Origin: Arthrobacter sp. zg-Y20
Lineage (GTDB): Bacteria > Actinomycetota > Actinomycetes > Actinomycetales > Micrococcaceae
Reading direction: 5' to 3'
Length of the DNA: 64,000 bases
Assembly (NCBI RefSeq): GCF_030142075.1
Contig: NZ_CP126241.1
Span: 1,736,001-1,800,000, forward strand
Below, piece after piece: positions 7,523 through 15,746 of this stretch (positions are counted from its first letter, which is position 1; the number at the start of each line of letters is the position of its first letter). The position numbers and the translations under genes are program-made. The notes beneath the pieces are model-generated. The model was not told the DNA's origin. It was given only the letters and a program-made list of their open reading frames with translations, and did not search any database.

Positions 7523-8680
7523 ATGGGCAGCACAGTACTGATTGTGGGCGGAGGATACGCGGGGGTGATGGCCGCCAACCGGCTCGCTGCCGCGCAGCGT
7601 CCGGGCCTGGCGGTCCAGCTGGTCAATCCCCGGCGGCAGTTCGTGGAGCGGATCCGGCTGCACGAATATGCGGCCGGAAGCCGTGAGGACCCCACTGCGG
7701 CCTTCGAGTCGCTGCTGCACCCGGCGGTCCGGCTGGTGCACGGCAGCGCAAAACGCATCAACGACGGCGACCGGACCGTGCTGCTAGCAGACAGCCGGAC
7801 AATGCCCTGGGACTACTTGGTGTACGCCGTGGGATCCGGACACTCGACGGTACCTGCCGGGGCATTGGCAGTGGACCGGCTATCCGACGCGGCGGCGGCC
7901 CGCCGGGAACTGGCAGCCCTGGCGCCGGGCGCGGGGGTGGCCGTGGTGGGCGGCGGATTGACCGCCCTCGAGACGGCCGCGGAAACCGCCCGCGCCTTCC
8001 CGCAGCTGCGTGTGGCACTCTACAGTGCGGGACCGATAGCACCACGGTTCGGGGAGCAGGGCCGCCGGGCGCTGGAACAGCGGCTCCGCCGGGCCGGGGT
8101 GCAGCTCCATACCGGCAGTCCCGTTCCGCCCGACGGCGACGTCCGCCGTCACCTGGGCGCCGGCGTCGTGCTGTGGTGTGCCGGGTTTGCCGCACCGCCG
8201 CTGGCAGCGGTGAGCGGGTTGCCGGTGAACGGAGAGGGCAGGCTGCGCGTGGATCCGACCCTGCAGGTGCCCGGGCACGGGAGGATCTACGGCGCCGGCG
8301 ATGCTGCGGTGATTGACCGGCTGGAGTACGCCTATTTGCGGATGTGCTGTGCCGCGGCGATGCCCATGGGGGCCGGCGCCGCCGGCAACATCCTGCGTTC
8401 CCTGGACGGCGCCGCGGGTGCGCGTCACGACAGCGGGTTCCGCGGCGTCTGCGTTAGTCTGGGCCGCAGCGACGGAGTGGTCCAGTTTGTGGCTGCGGAC
8501 GATTCGCCGGCCCGCCTGCACCTGTCCGGCAGGACGGCGGCGGTCCAGAAGGAAATAATATGCCGCATGACGCTTCGGTGGATCCGCGGCGAAGCTAAAC
8601 GAAGCGGAGCATACACATGGCCAACCGGTCCGAAGATGCAGCCCTCGGCGCCGGCGGTGCAGGCCCAGACGAAGGGCTGA
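7523..8680 (+). CDS. NDH-2-like FAD-dependent oxidoreductase
   Basis: A 385-residue pyridine nucleotide-disulfide-type flavoprotein. The N-terminal FAD motif is VLIVGGGYAGVMAANRL (residues 4-20), a second Rossmann motif is VAVVGGGLTALETA (about 141-154), and the C-terminal FAD-contact segment is GRIYGAGDAAV (about 252-262). It resembles type II NADH dehydrogenase/AIF-like proteins but has no obvious C-terminal membrane anchor. ATG 7523 has AAGGAG 6 bases upstream. The 3' end overlaps the sigma-factor gene by 64 bp in another frame, so the two are probably translationally coupled. ECF41 sigma factors are known to be linked to oxidoreductases, carboxymuconolactone decarboxylases or epimerases, which fits. 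The substrate is unknown. Confidence 0.8.
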   Translation: MGSTVLIVGGGYAGVMAANRLAAAQRPGLAVQLVNPRRQFVERIRLHEYAAGSREDPTAAFESLLHPAVRLVHGSAKRINDGDRTVLLADSRTMPWDYLVYAVGSGHSTVPAGALAVDRLSDAAAARRELAALAPGAGVAVVGGGLTALETAAETARAFPQLRVALYSAGPIAPRFGEQGRRALEQRLRRAGVQLHTGSPVPPDGDVRRHLGAGVVLWCAGFAAPPLAAVSGLPVNGEGRLRVDPTLQVPGHGRIYGAGDAAVIDRLEYAYLRMCCAAAMPMGAGAAGNILRSLDGAAGARHDSGFRGVCVSLGRSDGVVQFVAADDSPARLHLSGRTAAVQKEIICRMTLRWIRGEAKRSGAYTWPTGPKMQPSAPAVQAQTKG

Positions 8681-9564
8681 GCAGCGGTCTCCCGGAGCGG
8701 AACTCCCAGTTCCTGAACCACCGTGCGCTGGTGTTCACGATTGCCTACGACATCCTGGGGACCGTGGCCGATGCCGAGGACGTGGTGCAGGAATCCTATT
8801 TGCGCTGGCGGGCGGTGCCTGAACCAGTGGCTAATCCGCGGGCCTACCTGGCGCGGATAGCCACCCGGCAGGCACTGAATTCGCTCCGCGCAGCCAGCAG
8901 GCGGCGCGAGGACTATCCGGGCGAATGGCTGCCCGAACCTTTGCGCACCGGCCCGGACGCGCTGGCGTCGGACCCGGAATCCGCGGCGCTCACCGCCGGC
9001 GAGGTGTCCACTGCCATGCTGGTGGTGCTGCAGGCCCTGACCGGCCCGGAGCGGGCTGCGTTCCTCCTCCACGACGTCTTTGACTTCGGTTATCCGGAAA
9101 TTGCCGCAGCCCTGGACGCCGGCGAACCCGCGGCGCGGCAGATGGTCCACCGGGCACGTGTCCGGCTCCGGTCCGGCACGCCCCGGACGGCTCCGGATAC
9201 CGGTGAGCACCGCGCCGCCGTCCAGCGGTTCCTCGCAGCCGCCATGACCGGGAAGGTCCAGTCCCTGCTGGACCTGCTGGCTCCGGAGGTGGTGTTGGTG
9301 TCCGACGGCGGCGGCAAGGCCAGCGCGGCGCTGCGGCCGGTCCACGGCCCGGAGAAGGTGGCGCGGCTTATGCTCGGTCTGGTCGGCAAGTACGGGGCCG
9401 GAGCAGTGCCGGAGTTCGTCGAACTCAACGGGCTGCCCGCCGTCGCTTTCCGGGAGGCGGGCGCGGTCACCACGGTTTTCCAGCTGGGGCTGTCCGGAGA
9501 CGGCCGGGTGCAGGCGGTCTTTGCCGTCCGCAACCCGGACAAGCTGCTGCGCCTGCAGGGGTAA
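8617..9564 (+). CDS. ECF41-family RNA polymerase sigma factor (SigJ-like)
   Basis: A 315-residue ECF sigma factor with fused C-terminal SnoaL-like domain. Region sigma-2 is about residues 33-98 (AYDILGTVADAEDVVQESYLRW), sigma-4 about 128-180, and the extension about 190-315. All three ECF41 hallmarks are visible: WLPEPL in the linker (104-109), DGGGK in the SnoaL-like domain (from residue 230) and NPDKL near the C terminus (306-310). In this family the extension replaces an anti-sigma factor and both restrains and promotes activity. ATG 8617 starts inside the preceding oxidoreductase gene. A matching promoter lies upstream of that gene at 7443. Confidence 0.9.
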   Translation: MANRSEDAALGAGGAGPDEGLSSGLPERNSQFLNHRALVFTIAYDILGTVADAEDVVQESYLRWRAVPEPVANPRAYLARIATRQALNSLRAASRRREDYPGEWLPEPLRTGPDALASDPESAALTAGEVSTAMLVVLQALTGPERAAFLLHDVFDFGYPEIAAALDAGEPAARQMVHRARVRLRSGTPRTAPDTGEHRAAVQRFLAAAMTGKVQSLLDLLAPEVVLVSDGGGKASAALRPVHGPEKVARLMLGLVGKYGAGAVPEFVELNGLPAVAFREAGAVTTVFQLGLSGDGRVQAVFAVRNPDKLLRLQG

Positions 9565-9833
9565 TTGCCCTGGGATTTCCTGAGCGGGAAGCTTTCCGGG
9601 CCGGAACCCGGCTAGACCTGCAGAACATCCCACGGAGTGTGACTCGTGTGCCTTGTGGGGAAACACCAGCCCCAGGTGCCCCAGAGCGTGGGAAAATCTG
9701 CTCACGTCAAGGCAGCACGGGCGTGGGGACGCCGGGCCGCCAGTGCCGACCGCTGTCGAGGCCGGCAGATTCGGTACTAGTGTGTGATGCGGACGGCTGC
9801 CGCATCCGGGGGCCATAACGAAGGCAGGCTTCC

Positions 9834-10661
9834 GTGGCTCCCAAGACCATTGTGATCACCGGCGCCAGCGACGGGATCGGTGCCGCCGCGGCCAAGCAGC
9901 TGGCGAAGAAGGGCCACCATGTGGTGGTGGTCGGGAGGTCCCGGGAGAAGACTGCTGCAGTGGCCGGGCAGACCGGCGGCGAGTACTGCTTGGCCGACTT
10001 CGCGGAGCTGGACAGCGTGCGGAACCTCGCCTCGGAACTCCTGCAGCGTTACAGCCGCATTGACGTGCTGGCGAACAATGCCGGAGCCATTTTCGGCAAG
10101 GAACGGCAGGTCACCGGTGACGGGCATGAGATGACGTTCCAGGTGAACTACCTGGCCCCGTTCCTGCTCACCCGGTTGCTTACCGACCGGATCATTGCCT
10201 CCCAGGGCACGGTCATCAACACCTCCAGCGTGGCCAACCGGATCTTCGGGCACGTGGACCTTGAGGACCTGGAAGAGGAAAAGAACTACAACCCGCGCAA
10301 GGCCTACGGCGACACGAAGTTGGAGCAAATCCTCTTCACGGAGGAATTCGACCGCCGGTACCGCTCGCACGGCGCCACTTCCACGGCCTTCCATCCCGGC
10401 GTGATCGGCTCCAGCTTCTCCAGCTCCGAGGGCTCTGCCATGCGTTCGCTCTACCAGGCTCCCTTTGTACGCCGCCTGTTGCCCACCCCGGAAAAGGGAG
10501 CCCGCACCTTGCTCTTCCTGGCCGAAGGCACACCGGGGGAGGACTATCCCACCGGCCGTTACTTTGAACGCTGCAAGGTGGCTCGCCCGAACAAGCAGGC
10601 CGGCGACGCCGCGCTGGCCCTGGGCTTGTGGAACCGTTCCGTGGCGATGCTGGAGCCCTAG
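9834..10661 (+). CDS. Short-chain dehydrogenase/reductase (SDR)
   Basis: A 275-residue classical-type SDR. Cofactor motif TGASDGIG at residues 9-16, NNAG around residue 82, the Ser in INTSSVANR near 126, and the catalytic YGDTK (Y-x-x-x-K) about residue 161. The sequence resembles the retinol-dehydrogenase/protochlorophyllide-reductase-like SDRs of Actinobacteria with a longer C-terminal part. The start is GTG at 9834 behind a weak GAAGGCAGG; no ATG gives the full Rossmann motif. It stands alone after a 269-bp gap with no clear promoter or other feature, and its stop overlaps that of the convergent methyltransferase gene by a shared CTAG. Substrate unknown. Confidence 0.8.
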   Translation: MAPKTIVITGASDGIGAAAAKQLAKKGHHVVVVGRSREKTAAVAGQTGGEYCLADFAELDSVRNLASELLQRYSRIDVLANNAGAIFGKERQVTGDGHEMTFQVNYLAPFLLTRLLTDRIIASQGTVINTSSVANRIFGHVDLEDLEEEKNYNPRKAYGDTKLEQILFTEEFDRRYRSHGATSTAFHPGVIGSSFSSSEGSAMRSLYQAPFVRRLLPTPEKGARTLLFLAEGTPGEDYPTGRYFERCKVARPNKQAGDAALALGLWNRSVAMLEP

Positions 10662-11521
10662 GGCCGGAATTCCGCCGAACCGCCCAGCACCGAACCGCCC
10701 AGTACCGAACCGCCCAGTACCGAACCACGCAGCACCGTGGCATCCATGGCCCGGCGCCGCCGCACCGCGGGAACCAACCCGGCCGCGGCAAAGCTGTGCG
10801 AGAGGCCTTCGACCTGGCCGGCGGCGCATTCCACCAGCAGCACGCCCGACGGCGCCAGCCATGCCGGTGCCTGCGCAGCGATCCGGGACAGGACCGCGAG
10901 GCCGTCCGGGCCGCCGTCGTGCGTCACTTCCGGCTCGTGGAGCCGTGCTTCGGGCGGAAGCATCGCGAGCTGCCCCGTTGGCACATAGGGAGCGTTGGCC
11001 ACCACCAGGTCCACCCGCCCGCGCAGCCCGCCGGGCAGGGCGTCGAAGAGGTTCCCCTGCAGCACTGTGGCACGCGCGTCCAGGTTGCGCTGTGCGCAGG
11101 CCACCGCGGCCGCATCGATGTCCACGGCGAAAATTTTGTCCGGGTCAGCACGGCGGGCAATCACGGCACTGACCGGGCCGGCGCCGCAGCACAGGTCAAC
11201 GACGACGGCGCGGGGCCGCTCCACCAGTTCGGTCAGCGCCAGCCGGGCCAGGAATTCGGTGCGGCGGCGCGGAACGAACACTCCATCGCCGACGTTCAGG
11301 CGCAGGCCGCAGAACTGAGCCCAGCCCAGCACATACTCCAGCGGCCGCCCGGCGGCACGCTCGGCGAGCATCCGTTCCAGTCCGGCGTCGTCCGCCGCCT
11401 CGGCCAGCAGCAGCGCGGCCTCTTCCTCGGCATAAACACAGCCCGCGGCCCGGAGCAGCGCAACAACGCGGCCGGCACCGGCCGGCGCAGGAGCTCTTCC
11501 CATGGCAGGAGTGTCCCGCAT
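10658..11521 (-). CDS. PrmC/HemK-like putative protein N5-glutamine methyltransferase
   Basis: About 287 residues (the Met at codon 7 is an alternative start). A helical N-terminal domain (LLRAAGCVYAEEEAALLLAEA) is followed by FVPRRRTEFLA, the SAM motif VVDLCCGAGPVSAVIA and the substrate-side motif VVANAPYVP. True PrmC has NPPY; NAPY is typical of the putative protein N5-glutamine methyltransferase paralogue of Actinobacteria, so this is probably not the release-factor methyltransferase. The C terminus is odd: GSVLGGSVLGGSVLGGS, encoded by four 15-bp tandem repeats. That tail is probably unstructured and may vary in length between strains. Confidence 0.75.
   Translation of the reverse strand: MRDTPAMGRAPAPAGAGRVVALLRAAGCVYAEEEAALLLAEAADDAGLERMLAERAAGRPLEYVLGWAQFCGLRLNVGDGVFVPRRRTEFLARLALTELVERPRAVVVDLCCGAGPVSAVIARRADPDKIFAVDIDAAAVACAQRNLDARATVLQGNLFDALPGGLRGRVDLVVANAPYVPTGQLAMLPPEARLHEPEVTHDGGPDGLAVLSRIAAQAPAWLAPSGVLLVECAAGQVEGLSHSFAAAGLVPAVRRRRAMDATVLRGSVLGGSVLGGSVLGGSAEFRP
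10676..10735. repeat. 15-bp minisatellite, four units, inside a coding region
   Basis: Four consecutive 15-bp units, CGAACCGCCCAGNAC, start at 10676, 10691, 10706 and 10721; the middle two are identical and the last is degenerate. They encode the 5-residue repeat GSVLG on the minus strand at the C terminus of the methyltransferase. Since 15 bp is five codons, copy-number change keeps the frame. Confidence 0.9.
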
Positions 11522-11551
11522 TCCGGGCGTGCCCGGTAGCGCCCGCCCGGA

Positions 11552-12559
11552 CTATTCGGTGGCGGCCAGCCGGCGGGCGGAGTTCTCGTCCAGGATCAGG
11601 TCCGTGACCAGTCCCGCCCGCAGCGCGCCCAGCAGGCTGGTGGTTTTGGTTTCCCCTGCCACTACGCAGATCCGCCGGGGCACCTGCCGGAGCGTGGCCA
11701 GGTCCGGGCCGGTGCTGCGGTCATTAAGCCGGATGCCGTCCCAGGTGCCGTCGGCACGGTAGAACATAGTGGCGACGTCGCCCACTACGCCTTCGGCCAG
11801 CAGGTCATTGACGTCTTCCTCGTCCAGGTATGCGCCGTTGTAGACGTGGCTGGGCACGCCGGCTTCCATCGACCCGACGCCGAAGATGGCCGTGTTCATC
11901 CGTGCCTGCAGGTCCAGAACCCGCTTGACGGGCCGCTCCCGCCACATGGCTTCCTTCGTCCCGGCGTGGTCAAAGAATGCCGGCACCGGGAACTGCACCA
12001 CGCGGGCCCCGTAGGCGTGGCCGAAGCGCTGCAGGATTTCGCTGGCGTAAGTGATGCCCGAGGTGCGGAAGTTTCCGGCACCGTTCATCTGCACAATTGT
12101 GCTGTCATGGGTGTTCTTCATCGGCAGGTGCTGGCTGACCGCCGTCAGCGTTGATCCCCAGGCCACACCCACAATGGCGTCCGAATCAATTAGCGGACCG
12201 ATCATATGCGCGGCCTGCACGGCCACCCGCTGCAGCACCTGGGCGGGGGAGACGCTCTCGGTCACCGGTACTACGTTGGCCTGGATCCCAAACCGGGAAC
12301 TGATCTGCCGTTCCAGTGCCGGCGCCCGGTCCGAGGGGCTGCGGATCTCTATCCGCACCAGCCCGGTGCTGCGTGCATGGGAGAGCAGCCGGGAAACCGT
12401 GGACCGGGAGATCCGCAGCTCGCGTGCAATCGCCTCCATGGTCAGGTTCTGCAGGTAGTACATCTGCGCCGCCCGGAGGGCGTCCCTGTCCCGCCCGTCT
12501 TTCTCCGACGCTCCGGGTCCAATGTGCTCCGGAAGCCCGGGAGTGAGACCAATGTTCAC
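11552..12559 (-). CDS. SorC/DeoR-family sugar-binding transcriptional regulator
   Basis: A 335-residue protein. The N-terminal HTH is about residues 28-70 (AAQMYYLQNLTMEAIARELRISRSTVSRLLSHAR segment). The C-terminal sugar-phosphate-binding domain of the SorC type includes IVGVAWGSTLTAV, GVGSMEAGVPSHVYNGAYL and the final CVVAGETKTTSLLGALRAGLVTDLI segment. Such regulators bind phosphorylated sugars or polyols. The start is GTG 12559. Divergent from glpD with 143 bp between the start codons, it is a good candidate regulator of glycerol-3-phosphate use, with a glycolytic or glycerol phosphate as effector. Confidence 0.85.
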   Translation of the reverse strand: MNIGLTPGLPEHIGPGASEKDGRDRDALRAAQMYYLQNLTMEAIARELRISRSTVSRLLSHARSTGLVRIEIRSPSDRAPALERQISSRFGIQANVVPVTESVSPAQVLQRVAVQAAHMIGPLIDSDAIVGVAWGSTLTAVSQHLPMKNTHDSTIVQMNGAGNFRTSGITYASEILQRFGHAYGARVVQFPVPAFFDHAGTKEAMWRERPVKRVLDLQARMNTAIFGVGSMEAGVPSHVYNGAYLDEEDVNDLLAEGVVGDVATMFYRADGTWDGIRLNDRSTGPDLATLRQVPRRICVVAGETKTTSLLGALRAGLVTDLILDENSARRLAATE

Positions 12560-12702
12560 AAGTTGTCCGTCCGCACCGCTTTGTTGACCATAAAACCATT
12601 ATCGCAGGGTGCACGTTTGTTCATTGACTCGATCGGGCGTGCCGGCGGCTTCGAACATTGTGGGATATGGCAATGCAGCCACAGAAGCGTTTGGAGATAT
12701 AC
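12560..12702. promoter_or_regulatory. Regulatory region between the SorC-type regulator and glpD
   Basis: This AT-richer gap has two direct copies of TTTGTT (12580-12585 and 12616-12621), each followed by a GA(C/T)-containing segment. A distant inverted pair, CAATGTTC (12550-12557) and GAACATTG (12653-12660), flanks them. SorC-family tetramers often use spaced repeated sites, so these are candidate operators; no -35/-10 pair is convincing. Confidence 0.35.
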
Positions 12703-14442
12703 GTGGACAATTCCGTGAACCCCAGCAAGGACAAGACCGCCACCCGTCCGGTGGTGAAGCAGCTGAAGGACCGGCCCCGGGCTTCGGTACTGATCATCGG
12801 CGGCGGCATCAACGGCGTCGGCACATTCCGCGACCTGTCACTGCAGGGCGTGGACGTAGCCCTCGTGGAGCGCGGCGACTACTGCCAGGGCGCCTCGGGT
12901 GCGTCCTCCCACATGATCCACGGCGGCATCCGCTACCTGGAAAACGGCGAGTTCCGCCTAGTGCACGAGTCGGTCGTGGAGCGCAATGCGCTGCTGAACC
13001 TGGCCCCGCACTACGTCAAGCCGCTGCAGACCACCATCCCGATCACCAGCACGTTCTCGGGCATCACTGCTGCACCGATGCGCTTCCTGACGCACAAGCC
13101 GGGCAAGCCGAACGAGCGCGGCGCGCTGCTGATCAAGGCCGGCCTGATGATGTATGACTTCTTCTCCCGCGGCGGCCGCGTGGCTCCCAAGCACAACTTT
13201 GTCGGCAAGAAGAAGTCCCTGCAGGAACTGCCCCTGCTGCGCCCGGACGTTAAGTACACCGCCACTTACTTCGACGCTTCCGTGCACAACCCGGAGCGCC
13301 TGACCCTGGACGTGCTGCGCGACGGCCTGGAAGCCAACAAGCAGTCCCGCGCCAGCAACTACGTCAGCGCCGTGGGCACCACCGACGCCGGTACGCTGCT
13401 GCGCGACGAGCTGACCGGTGAAGAATTCGTGTTCGACGCCGACGTCGTCATCAACGCCACCGGCGCCTGGGTCGACGAGACCAACGATTCCTTCGGCAAG
13501 CGCACCTCTTTCATGGGCGGCACCAAGGGCTCGCACATCGTGCTGGACCACCCGGAGCTGCTCGCAGCATGCAACGGCCGCGAAATGTTCTTCGAGCACA
13601 CTGACGGCCGCATTGTCCTCATCTACCCGATGGGCGACCGCGTCCTGGTGGGCACCACGGACATCGACGCCGACATCCGCGAAGCCTCGGTATGCACCGA
13701 CGAGGAGATCGAGTACTTCTTCGAGCTCATCGCCCACGTATTCCCGACCGTTGACGTGCGCCGCGACCACATTGTGTACACCTTCTCCGGCGTTCGCCCG
13801 CTCCCGAAGCACGACGACACGCAGCCCGGCTTCGTGTCCCGCGACTACCGGATCGAGAAGCGCACGGACAAGCGTGCCGGCAAGAATGTCACCAGCCTTT
13901 CGCTGGTTGGCGGCAAGTGGACCACCTTCCGCGCACTGTCCGAGAACCTCGCCACCGAGGCCATGACGGCCCTCGGCATGCCGCGGAAGACGACGACGGC
14001 GGGTCTTCAGATCGGCGGCGGCAAGGACTTCCCGCGCACCGAGGCTGAAGAGCGCCTGTGGATCAACCGCACCGCCAACGAGGTTGCCGACCGTGACCGC
14101 GTCCGCGTCCTGCTGACCCGTTACGGCACCCGCGCCACCGACGTGATGGCCTTCCTGGCCAAGGGCACCGACCAGCTGCTGGCCTCCACCAACGAGCTGA
14201 GCACCCGCGAACTCGAGTACATGGTGCAGAACGAGCAGATCACCCGCCTGGCCGACGTCCTGATCCGCCGCACCTCGCTGGCCTTCCGCGGACTGGTGTC
14301 CGAGGAAATGCTCAACGAGATGGCCGGCCTGCTGGCCCCGCAGCTTGGCTGGGACGACGCCGAAACGCGCCGCCAGGTCGAGTCCGCACGCGACCTGCTG
14401 GTCAATATGCACGGCATGAAGATCGCTGCGCTGGCTTCCTAG
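12703..14442 (+). CDS. glpD: Glycerol-3-phosphate dehydrogenase (aerobic, FAD)
   Basis: A 579-residue FAD-dependent membrane-associated dehydrogenase oxidising glycerol 3-phosphate to dihydroxyacetone phosphate and feeding electrons to quinone. FAD motif VLIIGGGINGVGTFRDL near residue 28, GDYCQGASGASSHMIHGGIRYL, TYFDASVHNPERL, and GVRPLPKHDDTQPGFVSRDY match GlpD. The C-terminal helical domain ends LVNMHGMKIAALAS. GTG 12703 was chosen because GGAG lies 6 bases upstream; in-frame ATG 12667 lacks a site. Length is normal for the family. A SorC-family regulator diverges upstream and a strong bidirectional terminator follows. No glpF or glpK is in the window. Confidence 0.93.
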   Translation: MDNSVNPSKDKTATRPVVKQLKDRPRASVLIIGGGINGVGTFRDLSLQGVDVALVERGDYCQGASGASSHMIHGGIRYLENGEFRLVHESVVERNALLNLAPHYVKPLQTTIPITSTFSGITAAPMRFLTHKPGKPNERGALLIKAGLMMYDFFSRGGRVAPKHNFVGKKKSLQELPLLRPDVKYTATYFDASVHNPERLTLDVLRDGLEANKQSRASNYVSAVGTTDAGTLLRDELTGEEFVFDADVVINATGAWVDETNDSFGKRTSFMGGTKGSHIVLDHPELLAACNGREMFFEHTDGRIVLIYPMGDRVLVGTTDIDADIREASVCTDEEIEYFFELIAHVFPTVDVRRDHIVYTFSGVRPLPKHDDTQPGFVSRDYRIEKRTDKRAGKNVTSLSLVGGKWTTFRALSENLATEAMTALGMPRKTTTAGLQIGGGKDFPRTEAEERLWINRTANEVADRDRVRVLLTRYGTRATDVMAFLAKGTDQLLASTNELSTRELEYMVQNEQITRLADVLIRRTSLAFRGLVSEEMLNEMAGLLAPQLGWDDAETRRQVESARDLLVNMHGMKIAALAS

Positions 14443-14453
14443 CAGTTAGCAGC

Positions 14454-14489
14454 AAAAAGGGCGGGCACCGTTTGGTGCCCGCCCTTTTT
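14454..14489. terminator. Bidirectional Rho-independent terminator
   Basis: A perfect 16-bp stem (14454-14469 with 14474-14489) with loop GTTT, flanked by A5 on one side and T5 on the other, so it reads as an intrinsic terminator on both strands. It serves glpD and the convergent nitroreductase gene. Confidence 0.95.
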
Positions 14490-14521
14490 GCTTTGCTCCG
14501 GTTGCCGGGAGTCCGCGGAAA

Positions 14522-15139
14522 CTACAGCTCGGTGACAGCCGTCGCGTAGTCCAGGCGCGGCAGGCGCGGGTACCGGGGTTCGGTTGCGGCCGGAACACCG
14601 ATGTTGACTACCAGGATGGACTGGCGGTCCATCCCGGCGTGCAGGTCAGCATCCAGGGCAGCGGCGTCGAAACCGCCCATCGGCCCGGCGGCCAGGCCGA
14701 GCGCACGGACTGCGAGCAGGAAGTAGCCCGCCTGCAGGTGGGCGTTGTTGTTGCCCATTACGGCGCTGAGGTCGGGGTTCGCGGCAAAGACCGCGCCCTG
14801 GGCCGGGGCCGGAGGGAAAATGGCGGCAAAGTGCTCGTGCCACTGACGGTCAAAGCTGAGCACGGCAGTCATCGGAGCTGCGGCGGTCTTGGCCTTATTG
14901 CCGTCCGCCATGTGCTCCACCAGCCGCTGCCGGGCCTGCGGTGTACGGACCCAGGTGATGCGCAGGGGCTGGATGTTCATGGCCGTGGGGCCCATCTTCG
15001 TCAGCTCGTAGATGGCGGCGAGCTGCTCGTCGGTAACCGCTTCGCCGCTGAATTCGGCCACGGTGCGGGCGTCACGGAAAAGTGAGTCCAGTGCTGCAGC
15101 GTCGAGCGCACTGGTGGATTGGATAGTGCCGTCGCTCAT
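14522..15139 (-). CDS. Nitroreductase-family protein, RutE/malonic semialdehyde reductase type
   Basis: A 205-residue FMN-dependent nitroreductase-fold protein. LDSLFRDARTVAEFSGEAVTDEQLAAIYELTKMGPTAMN carries the FMN-binding pattern of the RutE/YdfN branch, PLRITWVRTPQARQRL follows, and GLAAGPMGGFD and LVVNIGVPA complete the C-terminal half. RutE-type enzymes reduce malonic semialdehyde in pyrimidine breakdown, but no other rut gene is present, so a general NAD(P)H nitro/enal reductase role is equally possible. ATG 15139 has GGAGG 10 bases upstream. Convergent with glpD across a shared terminator. Confidence 0.85.
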   Translation of the reverse strand: MSDGTIQSTSALDAAALDSLFRDARTVAEFSGEAVTDEQLAAIYELTKMGPTAMNIQPLRITWVRTPQARQRLVEHMADGNKAKTAAAPMTAVLSFDRQWHEHFAAIFPPAPAQGAVFAANPDLSAVMGNNNAHLQAGYFLLAVRALGLAAGPMGGFDAAALDADLHAGMDRQSILVVNIGVPAATEPRYPRLPRLDYATAVTEL

Positions 15140-15254
15140 GCGCAGCAAACCTCCGTCATAGGTAATGGTTGAAGGTTTGACTATACATGGAGCGCGACGG
15201 TACTCCGTCCACTGTTACCCGGTGTTGCCTGTATTGCCCGGTGCGGCCCGCTGC

Positions 15255-15746
15255 TCAGGCCGCAGCGCCGGACGGCGACCACACGGCGTCGAGCCGCACG
15301 CCGGCGTCTTCCTCGGAAATTCCCAGCGCCAGGGAGATCTCGGTCAGCAGGGGCCGGCGCGCATGGCGCAGCATTTCGCGTTCGGCCTGGGACAGTCCGC
15401 GCGCGGCGTCGCGCAGCATCAGGTTGCGGACGACGGCGGCAATCACCATTGGATCACCGGTTGCGAGTTTCTCGCTGTTTTCCTTGTAGCGCCGGGACCA
15501 CTGCGGGTCCTCGTTGTCCGCCGGTGCGCGGAGCACGGCAAACAAAGTCTCCAAGCCGGGGCGGTCAAGGACGGGCCGCAGGCCCACACGGGCCATCTGG
15601 TCGACGGGTACCCAGACCAAAAGGTGCGATGACTGCACCTGAAGGACAATGCAGTCCTTTTGCATGCGGGGATGGGTCTGATAGGACATTACGACGGCGG
15701 GGCCGTGGTGCGGATGGACCAGGACCTGGCCTTCGGAGAATGGCAA
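15255..15746 (-). CDS. CarD-family RNA polymerase-interacting regulator (divergent paralogue)
   Basis: A 163-residue protein collinear with mycobacterial CarD (162 residues). The N-terminal TRCF-like interaction domain is FSEGQVLVHPHHGPAVV to about residue 60; the C-terminal helical DNA-binding domain carries WSRRYKENSEKLATGD with Trp83, the residue that contacts the upstream edge of the bubble in CarD. The start is TTG 15746 with GGAGG 7 bases upstream; this gives MPFSEGQ, aligning with MIFKVGD. Positions equivalent to Arg25 and Arg47 of M. tuberculosis CarD, needed for contact with the polymerase beta subunit, are His25 and Trp45 here. It may be a specialised or altered paralogue; the housekeeping copy would lie elsewhere. 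Divergent from hrpB. Confidence 0.85.
   Translation of the reverse strand: MPFSEGQVLVHPHHGPAVVMSYQTHPRMQKDCIVLQVQSSHLLVWVPVDQMARVGLRPVLDRPGLETLFAVLRAPADNEDPQWSRRYKENSEKLATGDPMVIAAVVRNLMLRDAARGLSQAEREMLRHARRPLLTEISLALGISEEDAGVRLDAVWSPSGAAA

Noticed and set aside
12958-14412. Long open frame antisense to glpD (484 codons)
   Set aside because: Antisense shadow created by high GC third positions; the plus-strand glpD is unambiguous.
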